DNA from: Nostoc sp. GT001
GTDB taxonomy: Bacteria > Cyanobacteriota > Cyanobacteriia > Cyanobacteriales > Nostocaceae
Length of the DNA: 64,000 nt
Reading direction: 5' to 3'
NCBI RefSeq assembly: GCF_030382115.1
Contig: NZ_JAUDRJ010000003.1
Span: 5,742,911-5,806,910 of the forward strand
The first letter of the stretch is position 1, and each line of letters begins with the position of its first letter. The notes under the pieces were generated by a model, which was given only the letters and a program-made list of their open reading frames with translations, ran no database searches and was not told where the DNA came from. This document shows positions 46,575 through 55,296 of the stretch, in pieces. The translations under genes and the position numbers were made by a program.

Positions 46575-46590
46575 TATTCTTCTTGATATC

Positions 46591-46619
46591 CCCCTGCCTA
46601 CCAAAGGTTGAGGCAGGGG
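46591..46619 (+). terminator. Hairpin after the LytM peptidase gene
   Basis: CCCCTGCCT and AGGCAGGGG pair around an 11-base loop, 17 bases after the stop codon. The tail (TGTTAT) is only weakly T-rich, so termination may be partial. Confidence 0.5.
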
Positions 46620-46641
46620 TGTTATAGCGATTAATTGAAGA

Positions 46642-46807
46642 AGAATGCAGAACTCAGAATTCAGAATCAAGACGCTTTCTACGCGCCGCGTTTCCCTTTG
46701 GGAAAAGAGAAGACTTTACGCTGCACTATCCGCCAGTCGTACAGAATACCCAACTGACTTCTGACTCACCTCGACTGCGCTCGGCGACCACCTGACTCCT
46801 GAATTCT
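46642..46807. repeat. MITE-like element with AGAATTCAGGAGTCAG ends (copy 2)
   Basis: Same family as 37368-37554. The right 47 bases (46761-46807) are identical and the left end (AGAATGCAGAACTCAG) is slightly diverged. Internal sequence differs between the two copies. Confidence 0.7.
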
Positions 46808-46846
46808 GTTCAATAAAACTTCAGTTCAAACACACTTAACTTTTAG

Positions 46847-47701
46847 TTAAGTGTTAACTGAAGCAAGTGGTTGAGAACCATTTGGTACAGAGCCATTATT
46901 TAGGATAGGCTGACGAGTTTTCAGGTCAAACTTGAAGCCATGTGGCAAAATATGAAGCTTTGCTCCACAAATCGCCAAAGACTCATCCTTCAAAATTTCA
47001 CCCATATTGTTATATGTAGCTTCCGATTCATCAACAATCGTAACCGCCCCTTCACCAATTACTTCAACTTGGTTATCTACCACTACCATAGCGGTATTTT
47101 CGTCAATCCCAAATCCTAAGACAGCAGGCTGTAGTATCAAAGCTGATATTAAACGTCCCAAGCGTCCCCGTTGGGAAAAATGCTGGTCAATTACTACCCC
47201 TGGTAAAAATCCCATACCTGGGCCCATTTCAACAGTTTCAATCCGAGGATGTGTTTCTGAGTCGCCTTCCACAATCATTACGTCTGGCATCACAGCAGCC
47301 CCGGCACTTGTCCCTGCAATAACTACACCTTCAGAAAAGCGCTGGTGAATTGCCGCATCGATTTCGGTATCCTTGAGGATGCTGGTAATACGAGCTTGGT
47401 CTCCCCCTGTAAAAAAGACTCCAGTTGCTTTCTTAATAGCTTCCAATGCGGTAGATGAAGCTGCATCTTCACGGGTTTCTGTATCAATAATACGAACAGT
47501 TTCGGCTCCCAACCGCTCAAACACTCTGATGTAATTTTCTCCCACTTCTCTTGGTAGTTCTGTGGCTGCTGTCATAATTACAATATAAGCCTTTGTACCT
47601 CCAGCGCGTCGTACAAAGTCCCGTAAAATTACGGAATCACCCTCTTTATCTTCCGCTCCCCCAATAATTACTAATTGCTTTTTAATATTACTTTCCACCA
47701 T
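46847..47701 (-). CDS. cphB: Cyanophycinase
   Basis: A 284-residue serine peptidase (S51 family) that hydrolyses cyanophycin, the Asp-Arg storage polymer, to beta-Asp-Arg dipeptides. VIIGGAEDK at the N-terminus, FFTGGDQARI (about 96-105) and the nucleophile Ser132 in IAGTSAGAAVM are visible. Length is normal. It diverges from the CphA2-type synthetase about 950 bp away, with which it would form a dipeptide recycling pair. Confidence 0.95.
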   Translation of the reverse strand: MVESNIKKQLVIIGGAEDKEGDSVILRDFVRRAGGTKAYIVIMTAATELPREVGENYIRVFERLGAETVRIIDTETREDAASSTALEAIKKATGVFFTGGDQARITSILKDTEIDAAIHQRFSEGVVIAGTSAGAAVMPDVMIVEGDSETHPRIETVEMGPGMGFLPGVVIDQHFSQRGRLGRLISALILQPAVLGFGIDENTAMVVVDNQVEVIGEGAVTIVDESEATYNNMGEILKDESLAICGAKLHILPHGFKFDLKTRQPILNNGSVPNGSQPLASVNT

Positions 47702-48115
47702 GATGTCCCCTGGGATTTGAGTTAATAAATTTCACTAAAACATGACAATTCCATGTATCAAATCATCCCTTTGATAGATTCCTTGATAAAGTAGGGTTAA
47801 CATTTGCGTAGACGCATACCCCTACGGGAATCTTGCTACGCGGAGCGTCTGTCTGCGACACGCTGCGCGTTCGCGTAAGCGTCCCGCAGGGAACGTAGAG
47901 AAGCGGCTTGTCGTTAGACATCGCAATTAGACCAAAATACTTTTCTGAAAAATTATCTAATCACTAAATAAAATCAACAATGTCAACTGCCTCTAGAAGT
48001 ATTTTCTAGAGGCATTTTTGGCTATATTGCTAATTGTTGATTGGAGATTTATCGGGCGATGTGAGTAATTGGTATTGACCCTAACTAGATGCAAAGAGAT
48101 ATCTGATGGCAAGTC
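47702..48115. other. Intergenic region with a GC-rich repeat and an orphan terminator
   Basis: 47810-47900 is a GC-rich cyanobacterial dispersed repeat (CTACGGGAATCTTGCTACGC...). A strong plus-strand terminator follows at 47988-48019 although no plus-strand gene ends here. Confidence 0.5.
47988..48019 (+). terminator. Orphan rho-independent terminator
   Basis: TGCCTCTAGAA and TTCTAGAGGCA form a perfect 11-bp stem with a five-base loop, followed directly by TTTTT. No plus-strand coding region lies upstream within 1.4 kb, so it may end an unannotated small RNA. Confidence 0.75.
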
Positions 48116-48319
48116 CTAATGAACTCGACTTCTGTAAAGCAAGTTAGTTAAGAAAAAACGTGCTTGTTCTAGTGGGAGATGCCTGGGTTTGCCTTGGTAG
48201 ACAATTTGATACTCATTCATGTCTGCCCCATCTCCATGTCCAGAGATCAGTTTTTGGTGAAAAGCTTCGTCAGCTAGTTCTCGAATTTCATCTCTTAAAG
48301 CAGCTTGTGTGCTATTCAT
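48116..48319 (-). CDS. Small conserved-looking protein of unknown function
   Basis: A 67-residue soluble protein (MNSTQAALRDEIRELADEA, then MNEYQIVYQGKPRHLPLEQARFFLTNLLYRSR). Amphipathic helices surround a short beta segment. Composition and a clean ATG argue for a real gene, but the ribosome site is weak and I do not recognise the family. Confidence 0.55.
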   Translation of the reverse strand: MNSTQAALRDEIRELADEAFHQKLISGHGDGADMNEYQIVYQGKPRHLPLEQARFFLTNLLYRSRVH

Positions 48320-48654
48320 ACTTTGCTGTCTTTTTATACTGTCTTTTTAATAACCCACATCTATTTATACGATTTTTGGATGAGTGTTGCACCTTTCAAA
48401 GGTTATATCTTTGATTATTCATGAGGATGAATTGACTGTTCTTGCTTCCTGGCAGAAGATTGGAGATTTAATTATGCCTTAAGATAGTTAAAAATGCTTA
48501 CTAATAGGGTTAGCCTGGGTTCTGATTGGCTCAGTGGCAAAGCCATTACTCTCCAAAATTAACCTGAGTCATGAGTCAATCTACAATCAATAAGTCTGAG
48601 TAACTACAACTCAGCATTAAAATTTCAGGGTGTTTAGCCGAAGGTTCGCAATCA
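48320..48654. other. Intergenic region, nothing recognised
   Basis: 335 bp between two divergent genes. No repeat pair or RNA that I can support. It presumably holds the cphA2 promoter. Confidence 0.45.
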
Positions 48655-50574
48655 ATGGTTCTACAAAAAAGCAGTGAATTAGTCCGCATTAATGCTAGAA
48701 GAACGGATGTCTTCGATATTTTCAACTTCAAGCATTACCTTGGCCCCAACCCTTATTTAGATGTAGGGGCGCTAGTATTTGATTTTGCTCTAATTGACTC
48801 TAGAGAGCCTTTGCCCATTGAAGATTATATTGCCAGCATTGGCGATCGCTATCCAAATCTTCGCGATCAAACCTACGAATCTTATGCCCATCTCTTTGCC
48901 CAAGTTGTGTCCGAAGCCGGAAAATTGGACATGGATTTACACCTGAACCGCTGGAGTGTGAAGCCATATCCAAATCTCACGCGGATTAGCATCCAATCAC
49001 TACATGAACGCACAACTAGAGAGGTAGTTTACTTTATTTGGGATTGGTTTGAAGCCATTACCCAAGACGAAGACTTTGCCTTTGATGAGCAGCTGGTGAG
49101 GCTGCAAGATAGATTTCGCGCATCTGTCTACGGAGGCCCCACGGTTTACGCCCTATTGCGAACAGCTTATGAGAAAGGTATTCCCGCCTTTTATTTGTGG
49201 GAAGAAGGCTTGATGCAATACGGTTTGGGAAAAAAACATGTCCGGGGGGTAGCAACAACATTTAACTGTGATAGCCATCTAGATTCAGAGTTTACTACCC
49301 GCAAAGATGATTGTAAGGCATTTTTGAAAACCTTGGGTTTCCCAGTCCCTGAAGGTAGTATTGTCTTTTCTGAAAAAGAAGCCTTGGCAGCAGCAAGAGA
49401 AATTGGCTACCCAGTGGCAGTTAAGCCAGTGGTAGGTCACAAAGGAATTGGCGTTACGGCTGATGTGCAAGACTCAAAAGAACTGGTATCTGCTTTTAAT
49501 CGGTCAGTGGCAGCAATTCCCGAAAATCAGCAAACCCGAATAATTGTTGAGAAAAGCATCTCAGGATCGGATTTTCGTATGTTGTGTGTCAATGGTCGAT
49601 TCGTCGCCGCCACAGAACGCCGTCCCGCATCAGTTGTGGGTGATGGGTATTTAACACTTGCAGAGTTAATTCGCCAAGAGAACCGCAAACCTGCACGTTT
49701 AGACACGCCAACTTCGCCGATGAGTAAAATTCAGATCGATGAAGCGATGGAACTTTACCTAGACGAACAGCGCTTATCATTAGACAGCGTGATTGAGAAA
49801 GAACGCACTGTTTACCTACGTAAAGTCGCCAATCTTTCAGCTGGAGGTATGAGCATCGATGCAACCCCGACAGTTCATGATGACAATATTATTTTGGCGC
49901 AAGATATTGCCCAACATTTTCAACTGACTTGTCTGGGGATTGATGTCATTACCAAAAGTCTTGCAGAATCTTGGAAATCTAGTAATTTTGCCATCCTGGA
50001 AATCAATGCTGCACCAGGCGTTTTAATGCATCTTAAACCTTCTGTTGGTGAAAGTGTTGATGTACCTTCTCATATTTTAGAAACCTTTTTTGAGTCGGGT
50101 ACAGATGCCAGAATACCAATTATGACCTTTAACAAAATCTCAGTTGAAGAACTGCAAGCAACGATTGACCATATCCTTTTGCAAAATTCCAACTTGACTA
50201 TAGGTGCTGTTTGTCGTGATGCCGTTTTTGTGAATCGCTCGAAAAAAGTATTAAGCAAAGATTACAACAGTAATGTTCAAACTTTGCTGCGTCATCCCAA
50301 ACTGGATTTACTAATTGCCGAGTATCCTGAAGAAATCCTCGAAGAACAGGGTATATTTTACCAAAATAGTAATATCGTAGTTTTGGATAATCCTACCGAA
50401 ACTGAGATGATCTTGGCGCGAGATGTTTTCGATGGTTCGACTGTGGTGATTAAAAAAGGCAACGATATTTCTATTCGCCGCAAAGGGTTGATTGAAGATT
50501 ATACTTTGGGTGAAGATGAACCATTTACGCGGGTTTATTTGAAGGAAACTGGAGCGATTTTGGAAGTTAAGTAA
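48655..50574 (+). CDS. cphA2: CphA2-type cyanophycin synthetase
   Basis: A 639-residue protein resembling cyanophycin synthetase CphA (about 900 residues) but shorter. It has the N-domain (about 1-160), the ATP-grasp domain (about 210-480; PVAVKPVVGHKGIGVT and EINAAPGVLMH) and only a truncated remnant of the C-terminal Mur-ligase-like domain (about 490-639), without the second ATP site. That architecture matches CphA2 of nitrogen-fixing cyanobacteria, which joins beta-Asp-Arg dipeptides with one ATP each. The nearby cyanophycinase supplies the dipeptides. ATG at 48655. Confidence 0.87.
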   Translation: MVLQKSSELVRINARRTDVFDIFNFKHYLGPNPYLDVGALVFDFALIDSREPLPIEDYIASIGDRYPNLRDQTYESYAHLFAQVVSEAGKLDMDLHLNRWSVKPYPNLTRISIQSLHERTTREVVYFIWDWFEAITQDEDFAFDEQLVRLQDRFRASVYGGPTVYALLRTAYEKGIPAFYLWEEGLMQYGLGKKHVRGVATTFNCDSHLDSEFTTRKDDCKAFLKTLGFPVPEGSIVFSEKEALAAAREIGYPVAVKPVVGHKGIGVTADVQDSKELVSAFNRSVAAIPENQQTRIIVEKSISGSDFRMLCVNGRFVAATERRPASVVGDGYLTLAELIRQENRKPARLDTPTSPMSKIQIDEAMELYLDEQRLSLDSVIEKERTVYLRKVANLSAGGMSIDATPTVHDDNIILAQDIAQHFQLTCLGIDVITKSLAESWKSSNFAILEINAAPGVLMHLKPSVGESVDVPSHILETFFESGTDARIPIMTFNKISVEELQATIDHILLQNSNLTIGAVCRDAVFVNRSKKVLSKDYNSNVQTLLRHPKLDLLIAEYPEEILEEQGIFYQNSNIVVLDNPTETEMILARDVFDGSTVVIKKGNDISIRRKGLIEDYTLGEDEPFTRVYLKETGAILEVK

Positions 50575-50755
50575 ATAGGCGCTTTGGGATTGGGGAGTAG
50601 GGGGAGCAGGGGAGCAGGGGGAAGTTGTAGTAAGTCTTTCCCGTCTGCCCTTCTGCCTCCTGCCTCCTGCCTCCTGCCTTGTTTCTTCGGAGAATGCCTG
50701 GAGTCAGCTAAACTAAAGAAGAAATTGCTTAAGAAGTTTTAATAATTCTGATGTT

Positions 50756-51346
50756 ATGAGTACTGATTCACCTGTTAATTCTCCTGAAAAACCTGAATCT
50801 ACATTCGGGAAGCGTCTGAGAAACTTCTTAATTGTAATGGTAGCGATCGCACTTAGCGTTTCCCTGGTCTTAGGATTGCGAACTGAAACAACCTCGGCAA
50901 CTCTAGCCAAGTTAAGCGAGAATTCCACACCGTTAGAAGTAGCAATCAGCAATGGCAAACCATCTCTAGTAGAGTTTTATGCTGATTGGTGTACTGTCTG
51001 CCAAAAAATGGCCCCAGATATCACTCAACTAGAAATAGAGTATGCTGACAAGATGAATTTTGTCATGCTGAATGTAGATAATACCAAGTGGCTGCCGGAA
51101 ATGCTGAGATTTCGGGTCGATGGAATTCCCCATTTTGTATTTTTGAGTCAGCAAGGGGAAACCATCGCCCAAGCCATCGGCGATCAACCCCGGACGATTA
51201 TGGCTAGTAACTTAGAAGCTTTGGTTACTGCTTCGCCTCTCCCTTATGCTCAAGCTAGCGGCAAAGTTTCCAAATTTTCAGCCCCAGTAGCACCAACGAC
51301 TAATCAAGATGACCCCCGCAGTCATGGCAGCCAGGTGGTAAATTAG
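50756..51346 (+). CDS. txlA: Membrane-anchored thioredoxin-like protein (TxlA/HCF164)
   Basis: 196 residues: an N-terminal TM anchor (about 21-41) and a thioredoxin fold with the redox pair Cys79-Cys82 in ADWCTVCQKMAP. The domain then reads VDGIPHFVFL (cis-Pro loop). It is the cyanobacterial counterpart of HCF164, which passes electrons across the thylakoid or inner membrane for cytochrome b6f and c assembly. The C-terminal 40 residues are low-complexity. Isolated gene with ATG at 50756. Confidence 0.9.
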   Translation: MSTDSPVNSPEKPESTFGKRLRNFLIVMVAIALSVSLVLGLRTETTSATLAKLSENSTPLEVAISNGKPSLVEFYADWCTVCQKMAPDITQLEIEYADKMNFVMLNVDNTKWLPEMLRFRVDGIPHFVFLSQQGETIAQAIGDQPRTIMASNLEALVTASPLPYAQASGKVSKFSAPVAPTTNQDDPRSHGSQVVN

Positions 51347-51403
51347 CAAAAACAACAGTATCCTGAAGTTTAGGCTATAAGAACGAAATCCGCACAGGCA
51401 GAC

Positions 51404-52744
51404 TTATACTAAATGCGATCGCCGACAAAATTTCACTTTTAAGCCATCACGAGGACAAGAGAACGGTAGTAAAACCCTCTCAAGATTTTGTCCAGGGAGC
51501 AGTTCCCACTGATAGTCACGGATTAACAAAGCTGCAAACAACTTCATTTCCAGTTTGGCAAACTCTTTGCCTAAACATTCTCGGATACCACCACCGAAGG
51601 GTATGTGGCTAAAGATTTTTTTGTCCTCAGCCCGTTCAGGAGCAAAGCGCTGCGGGTCGAAACGTTCAGGCTCAGTATAAACATTCTGATCTTGATGAGT
51701 CTCCGGGATTTGGTAATGTACATTCCAGCCCTTGGGAATTAAGTATCCACCAAATTCGCACGCCTTAATCACCTCCCTAGATCCACTGCGAACCACTGGA
51801 GGTGTCAGCCGTAAAACTTCTTTGAGAACTTGCTCTAGGTAGGTCATTCGCTTGAGGTTTTCTTGAGTCAGCGGTTCTATCAACCCTAGCTGCTCTTGTT
51901 CTATACGGGCAGCTTTTAGCACTTCTGGATGCTGGGCTAGCAGCAAACAAAAGGAAGTCAGTGCTGAAGTCAAGGTTTCATGTCCAGCTACTAGCAATGC
52001 CAAAACGTTATCCTTCACTTCCTCTAAACTCAAACAATTTCCCTCCCCGTCTCGCGCTTGCAACAAAATTCCTAAGACATCTTGATTTAAGGAAGAATTT
52101 TGCTGGCGTTGGTAGATCAGATCATCAATCCTGGCAAGAAGTTGTTCACGAGCATGTACTGCGCGATCAAACTTACTCCCAGGTAATCGAATCGGAACTG
52201 ATAACAATCCTTCTCCCCAAGTTTCATAGACTTTTTCTAAGTTCTCATCCGAGGCTGTATCAACTCCCACTAACAACTTACAGGCAACATCAAGGGTATA
52301 TTTTTTCAGTTCAGAATACCAAATCATTGTACCCAAGCGTTCCCATTTATGCAGATAGCTGCGGGTTATTTCCTCCATTCTGGAGACATATCCCGCTAAA
52401 GCTCTGGGCTGGAAAGCTTGTGACAACTGCTTACGCAGATTTTGGTGAGAGATGCCAGTTTTCATCCCAATAGAACCTGCTCCCAATAACACCTCAAAAC
52501 TTAAAGGGTTAGTCATGGCCAATATCTGACCCTCGTTAGTGAACAGAAAACGGCTGGCTTCTGCCCCAATCAGGACAATTGTCTTCTGACCCAATAAATG
52601 AGTTTTGAAGATTGTTCCATGTCTCTGCTGTCGCTGCTCAATAAAACGTCCTGGATCGCGCAAATAGCTAATTGTTTCGCCAATGATAGGTAAGCCCAAG
52701 TTACCAGGGGGTAATGGGAGGCGCTCTTTAGAGAAAGTTGTCAT
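51404..52744 (-). CDS. Cytochrome P450, CYP120-like
   Basis: A 446-residue soluble P450. Landmarks: I-helix AGHETL (about 254-259), K-helix ExxR in KEVLRLTP (about 313-320), PERFDPQRF and the haem-ligand loop PFGGGIRECLGKE with its Cys (about residue 395). The N-terminus (LPLPPGNLGLPIIGE) has the hinge without a membrane anchor. Its closest recognisable group is CYP120, retinoid hydroxylases of cyanobacteria. The substrate is not provable here. It is divergent from the TetR gene, which probably controls it. Confidence 0.88.
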   Translation of the reverse strand: MTTFSKERLPLPPGNLGLPIIGETISYLRDPGRFIEQRQQRHGTIFKTHLLGQKTIVLIGAEASRFLFTNEGQILAMTNPLSFEVLLGAGSIGMKTGISHQNLRKQLSQAFQPRALAGYVSRMEEITRSYLHKWERLGTMIWYSELKKYTLDVACKLLVGVDTASDENLEKVYETWGEGLLSVPIRLPGSKFDRAVHAREQLLARIDDLIYQRQQNSSLNQDVLGILLQARDGEGNCLSLEEVKDNVLALLVAGHETLTSALTSFCLLLAQHPEVLKAARIEQEQLGLIEPLTQENLKRMTYLEQVLKEVLRLTPPVVRSGSREVIKACEFGGYLIPKGWNVHYQIPETHQDQNVYTEPERFDPQRFAPERAEDKKIFSHIPFGGGIRECLGKEFAKLEMKLFAALLIRDYQWELLPGQNLERVLLPFSCPRDGLKVKFCRRSHLV

Positions 52745-52775
52745 TTTTATTGTGGGAAAAAAGGTATTATTTTAG

Positions 52776-52794
52776 TTACGGAACAGTATCGTAA
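52776..52794. promoter_or_regulatory. Candidate TetR operator
   Basis: TTACG and CGTAA form an inverted pair with nine bases between, in the 82-bp gap between the divergent P450 and TetR genes. TetR regulators usually bind such half-sites in their own divergent promoter. Confidence 0.35.
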
Positions 52795-52826
52795 ATTTAA
52801 AAGAGTATGTCAATCGGTAAGATTTC

Positions 52827-53420
52827 ATGAGTGAATCTGTCAAAAACTCGCCCGGACGACCTCGGAGTGTCCTATCACATCAAGCCATCCTCAAAGCGGC
52901 CTTGGATTTGTTAGCGGAAGTTGGATATGAACGCATGAGTATTGAAGCGATCGCAGCGCGTGCTGGGGTAGGAAAACCTACCATCTATAGGCGTTATAGT
53001 TCTAAAGAAGAACTCGTAGCAGATGCTATTGAAAGTTTAAGAGAAGAAATATCAATACCGGATACTGGTAGTCTTTGGAGTGATCTCGATCTCATCATTG
53101 AGAGTGCCGCCAGAACCACCCTAACTCCCTTGGGTTGTCAGATTAAAGCCTTGATCCTCAGCACCGCTTCGAGTAGTCCACAGTTTAGCCAGGTCTATTG
53201 GGCAAAATACCTACAACCGCGACGCCAAGCCTTCCGAGTCGTGATCGAGCGTGCAAAAACAAGAAACGAAATCCAGACTGACACAGACAGCGATTTAATC
53301 TTCGACTTGATGAGTGGGGCAATGCTCTACGCTCAAATCTTCCCTCCCACCTCTGAGTCTTGGGAGGCATATATTCGCCGTGCTTTGGAGCTTTTCGTGA
53401 AAAGCAATTTACCTACCTAA
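52827..53420 (+). CDS. TetR-family transcriptional regulator
   Basis: 197 residues. The N-terminal helix-turn-helix is canonical: RSVLSHQAILKAALDLLAEVGYERMSIEAIAARAGVGKPTIYRRYSSKEELVADAIE (about 13-70). The C-terminal ligand domain resembles TetR_C members with FDLMSGAMLYAQIF. It lies divergent to the P450 gene and probably represses it and itself until a small hydrophobic ligand binds. Confidence 0.92.
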   Translation: MSESVKNSPGRPRSVLSHQAILKAALDLLAEVGYERMSIEAIAARAGVGKPTIYRRYSSKEELVADAIESLREEISIPDTGSLWSDLDLIIESAARTTLTPLGCQIKALILSTASSSPQFSQVYWAKYLQPRRQAFRVVIERAKTRNEIQTDTDSDLIFDLMSGAMLYAQIFPPTSESWEAYIRRALELFVKSNLPT

Positions 53421-53454
53421 TTTCCAATCCCCAGTCCCCTGTACCCTTTCCCCT

Positions 53455-54666
53455 TCATATAAGAGATTGCCGCTTGAGCCGCTTTTGAGCATACATTAAT
53501 TCATCAGACCTAGCGATTAGTTGTTCTAGTGACATATTGCTCTCTGGAGAATAACGCTCTATGCCGATACTCATCGAAAGTTTATAACTACAGTTTTGCT
53601 GTTGATTAAAGTTGGCGATATTTGTTTGTAGACGCCCTTGGATACTATCAGCGTCCTTAAAGTAGCTAGAGATGAAAACAATGAACTCATCGCCACCCAA
53701 GCGGGCAACAATATCTGAGTTCCGAAAAGTTTGCTTAAGTAATCGACCAGCATCAATAATCAAGGCATCTCCCATGTCATGACCAAGGGTGTCGTTAATC
53801 TGTTTTAGCCCATCTAAATCAATGAACATCACCCAGCAAAACACTTTCATGCGCTGAGCAATTTTCAACTGCTGTGCAGCCATTAGGAAGAAAGCACGTC
53901 GGTTATGCAAACCTGTTAGTTCATCGGTCAGCAATAACTGTCTTCCTTCTATTTCTGCTTGTTTGCGGTTGCGAACTTCCTGAATGAGTTCTATTTGAGC
54001 GATCGCCTGACGACTTAAGCGGCGCAGTGCATCTAACTGCTGGTAAGTTAGGTGATGAGGAATGGTATCTAGAACACACAACGTCCCAATTGGAAGACCA
54101 TCGGGCGTAAGTAGAGGAACACCAGCATAAAAACGAATTTTGGGATTGCCTTTGACTAAGGGATTGTTATTAAAGCGATCGTCTTTAATGGCGTTGGGAA
54201 CCACTAATATATCTTCTGGTTGAAGAATGGCATGGGAGCAAAAAGACCCATCTCTGGGTGTTTCGCTATTTTTTAGTCCAACCTTAGATTTAAACCATTG
54301 GCGATCGCTATCAACTAAGCTAATTAAAGCAATTGGAGTCTTACAAATGTAGGCAGCAATAGCTGTTAGGTCATCAAAAGCTTGTTCGGGTAGGGTATCT
54401 AGAATATTGTAGTCCGCCAGGGCTTTGAGCCTTTCCGCTTCATTATCAGGTAGAGGAACAGCTTGAGTTTTCACCGATGAGTGTCTAAGCCTTAGCCAGG
54501 AAAGTTTGGGACACTGGAAATTTTGGAACAACCGCAGCATTACCTCTCCAGCAACAAGGCTGCCTGACATTAACATCTCTGCAACAAAAATCAACATTCG
54601 GTTGAATATACAGAAATATTTTATTACATGATGTGCTTCATGCCTTTGGTTTGCTCTGTTGTTCAT
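53455..54666 (-). CDS. GAF-GGDEF diguanylate cyclase
   Basis: About 403 residues. GAF domain (about 80-225) followed by a GGDEF domain (about 245-400) with the catalytic RLGGDEF and an inhibitory RxxD site (RNSD five residues before GGDEF), so it should make cyclic di-GMP with product inhibition. No EAL domain. The first 60 residues are poorly conserved, and later Met codons (residues 24, 31, 43) are possible starts. Convergent with the TetR gene. The GAF ligand (bilin, nucleotide or other) is unclear, since no bilin Cys is obvious. Confidence 0.87.
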   Translation of the reverse strand: MNNRANQRHEAHHVIKYFCIFNRMLIFVAEMLMSGSLVAGEVMLRLFQNFQCPKLSWLRLRHSSVKTQAVPLPDNEAERLKALADYNILDTLPEQAFDDLTAIAAYICKTPIALISLVDSDRQWFKSKVGLKNSETPRDGSFCSHAILQPEDILVVPNAIKDDRFNNNPLVKGNPKIRFYAGVPLLTPDGLPIGTLCVLDTIPHHLTYQQLDALRRLSRQAIAQIELIQEVRNRKQAEIEGRQLLLTDELTGLHNRRAFFLMAAQQLKIAQRMKVFCWVMFIDLDGLKQINDTLGHDMGDALIIDAGRLLKQTFRNSDIVARLGGDEFIVFISSYFKDADSIQGRLQTNIANFNQQQNCSYKLSMSIGIERYSPESNMSLEQLIARSDELMYAQKRLKRQSLI

Positions 54667-55296
54667 GTCACCCTAACTTTCCCTGTGCAAATTCCCTAAG
54701 TATCTAGATACTTACAAGGTCTTTTGCCCAAAAGGAACTTAAAAAATATCAATATTCGCAAAAAATTATCAAAACTTATTATATTGTTAGAGTTCTTAAT
54801 CATAAATTAATGTTTTTGATACCACTAATTTGTTTGTACGTATATAAGTTCCGAGGGTTAGAAACTGGTTAGGGGAACTTCTTCTCATAATTTGCTTGAG
54901 CGATCGCTTAACTTTGCAGCACAGCACAGTCTTATATCATGTCCGTATAATTAGTTATGATTCCCACAGTCGTTACACCCCACCCCCTCTCCCTTTCTGG
55001 GGCAGGTTTTTTTGATTAGACAAATTTTTGGGATTTTAAAACCAAAACCATTGTCTGAGAACTTAAAACTACGTTCAATAATTGAGAACATTCTCAACTA
55101 TTTATCGAAAGCCTAAAAGCCTGCCCTTGAAAGGGAGGGGGTTGGGGGTGGGGTTATTTTATTATGGGTAATTTGACGGACATGATATTAGACCTTGAAT
55201 TCACCAACGAGGTCTTGGTTTTATATCATGTCCACAGTAAAAAATGGGTGAGTTAAACTTGCCTAACCCACCCGATAAAACTAAACATTAGAGAAA
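54667..55296. other. Intergenic region with a MITE-like element
   Basis: It contains the element at 54934-55188 and one extra ATATCATGTCC end near 55213. No gene is seen in the remaining sequence. Confidence 0.5.
54934..55188. repeat. MITE-like element with ATATCATGTCCGT ends
   Basis: Ends ATATCATGTCCGT (54934-54946) and ACGGACATGATAT (55176-55188) are exact inverses. Inside, CCCCACCCCCTCTCCCTTTC near 54979 pairs with GAAAGGGAGGGGGTTGGGGG near 55129. Length 255 bp, no coding capacity. Single ends of the family occur near 45531 and 55213. Confidence 0.72.
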
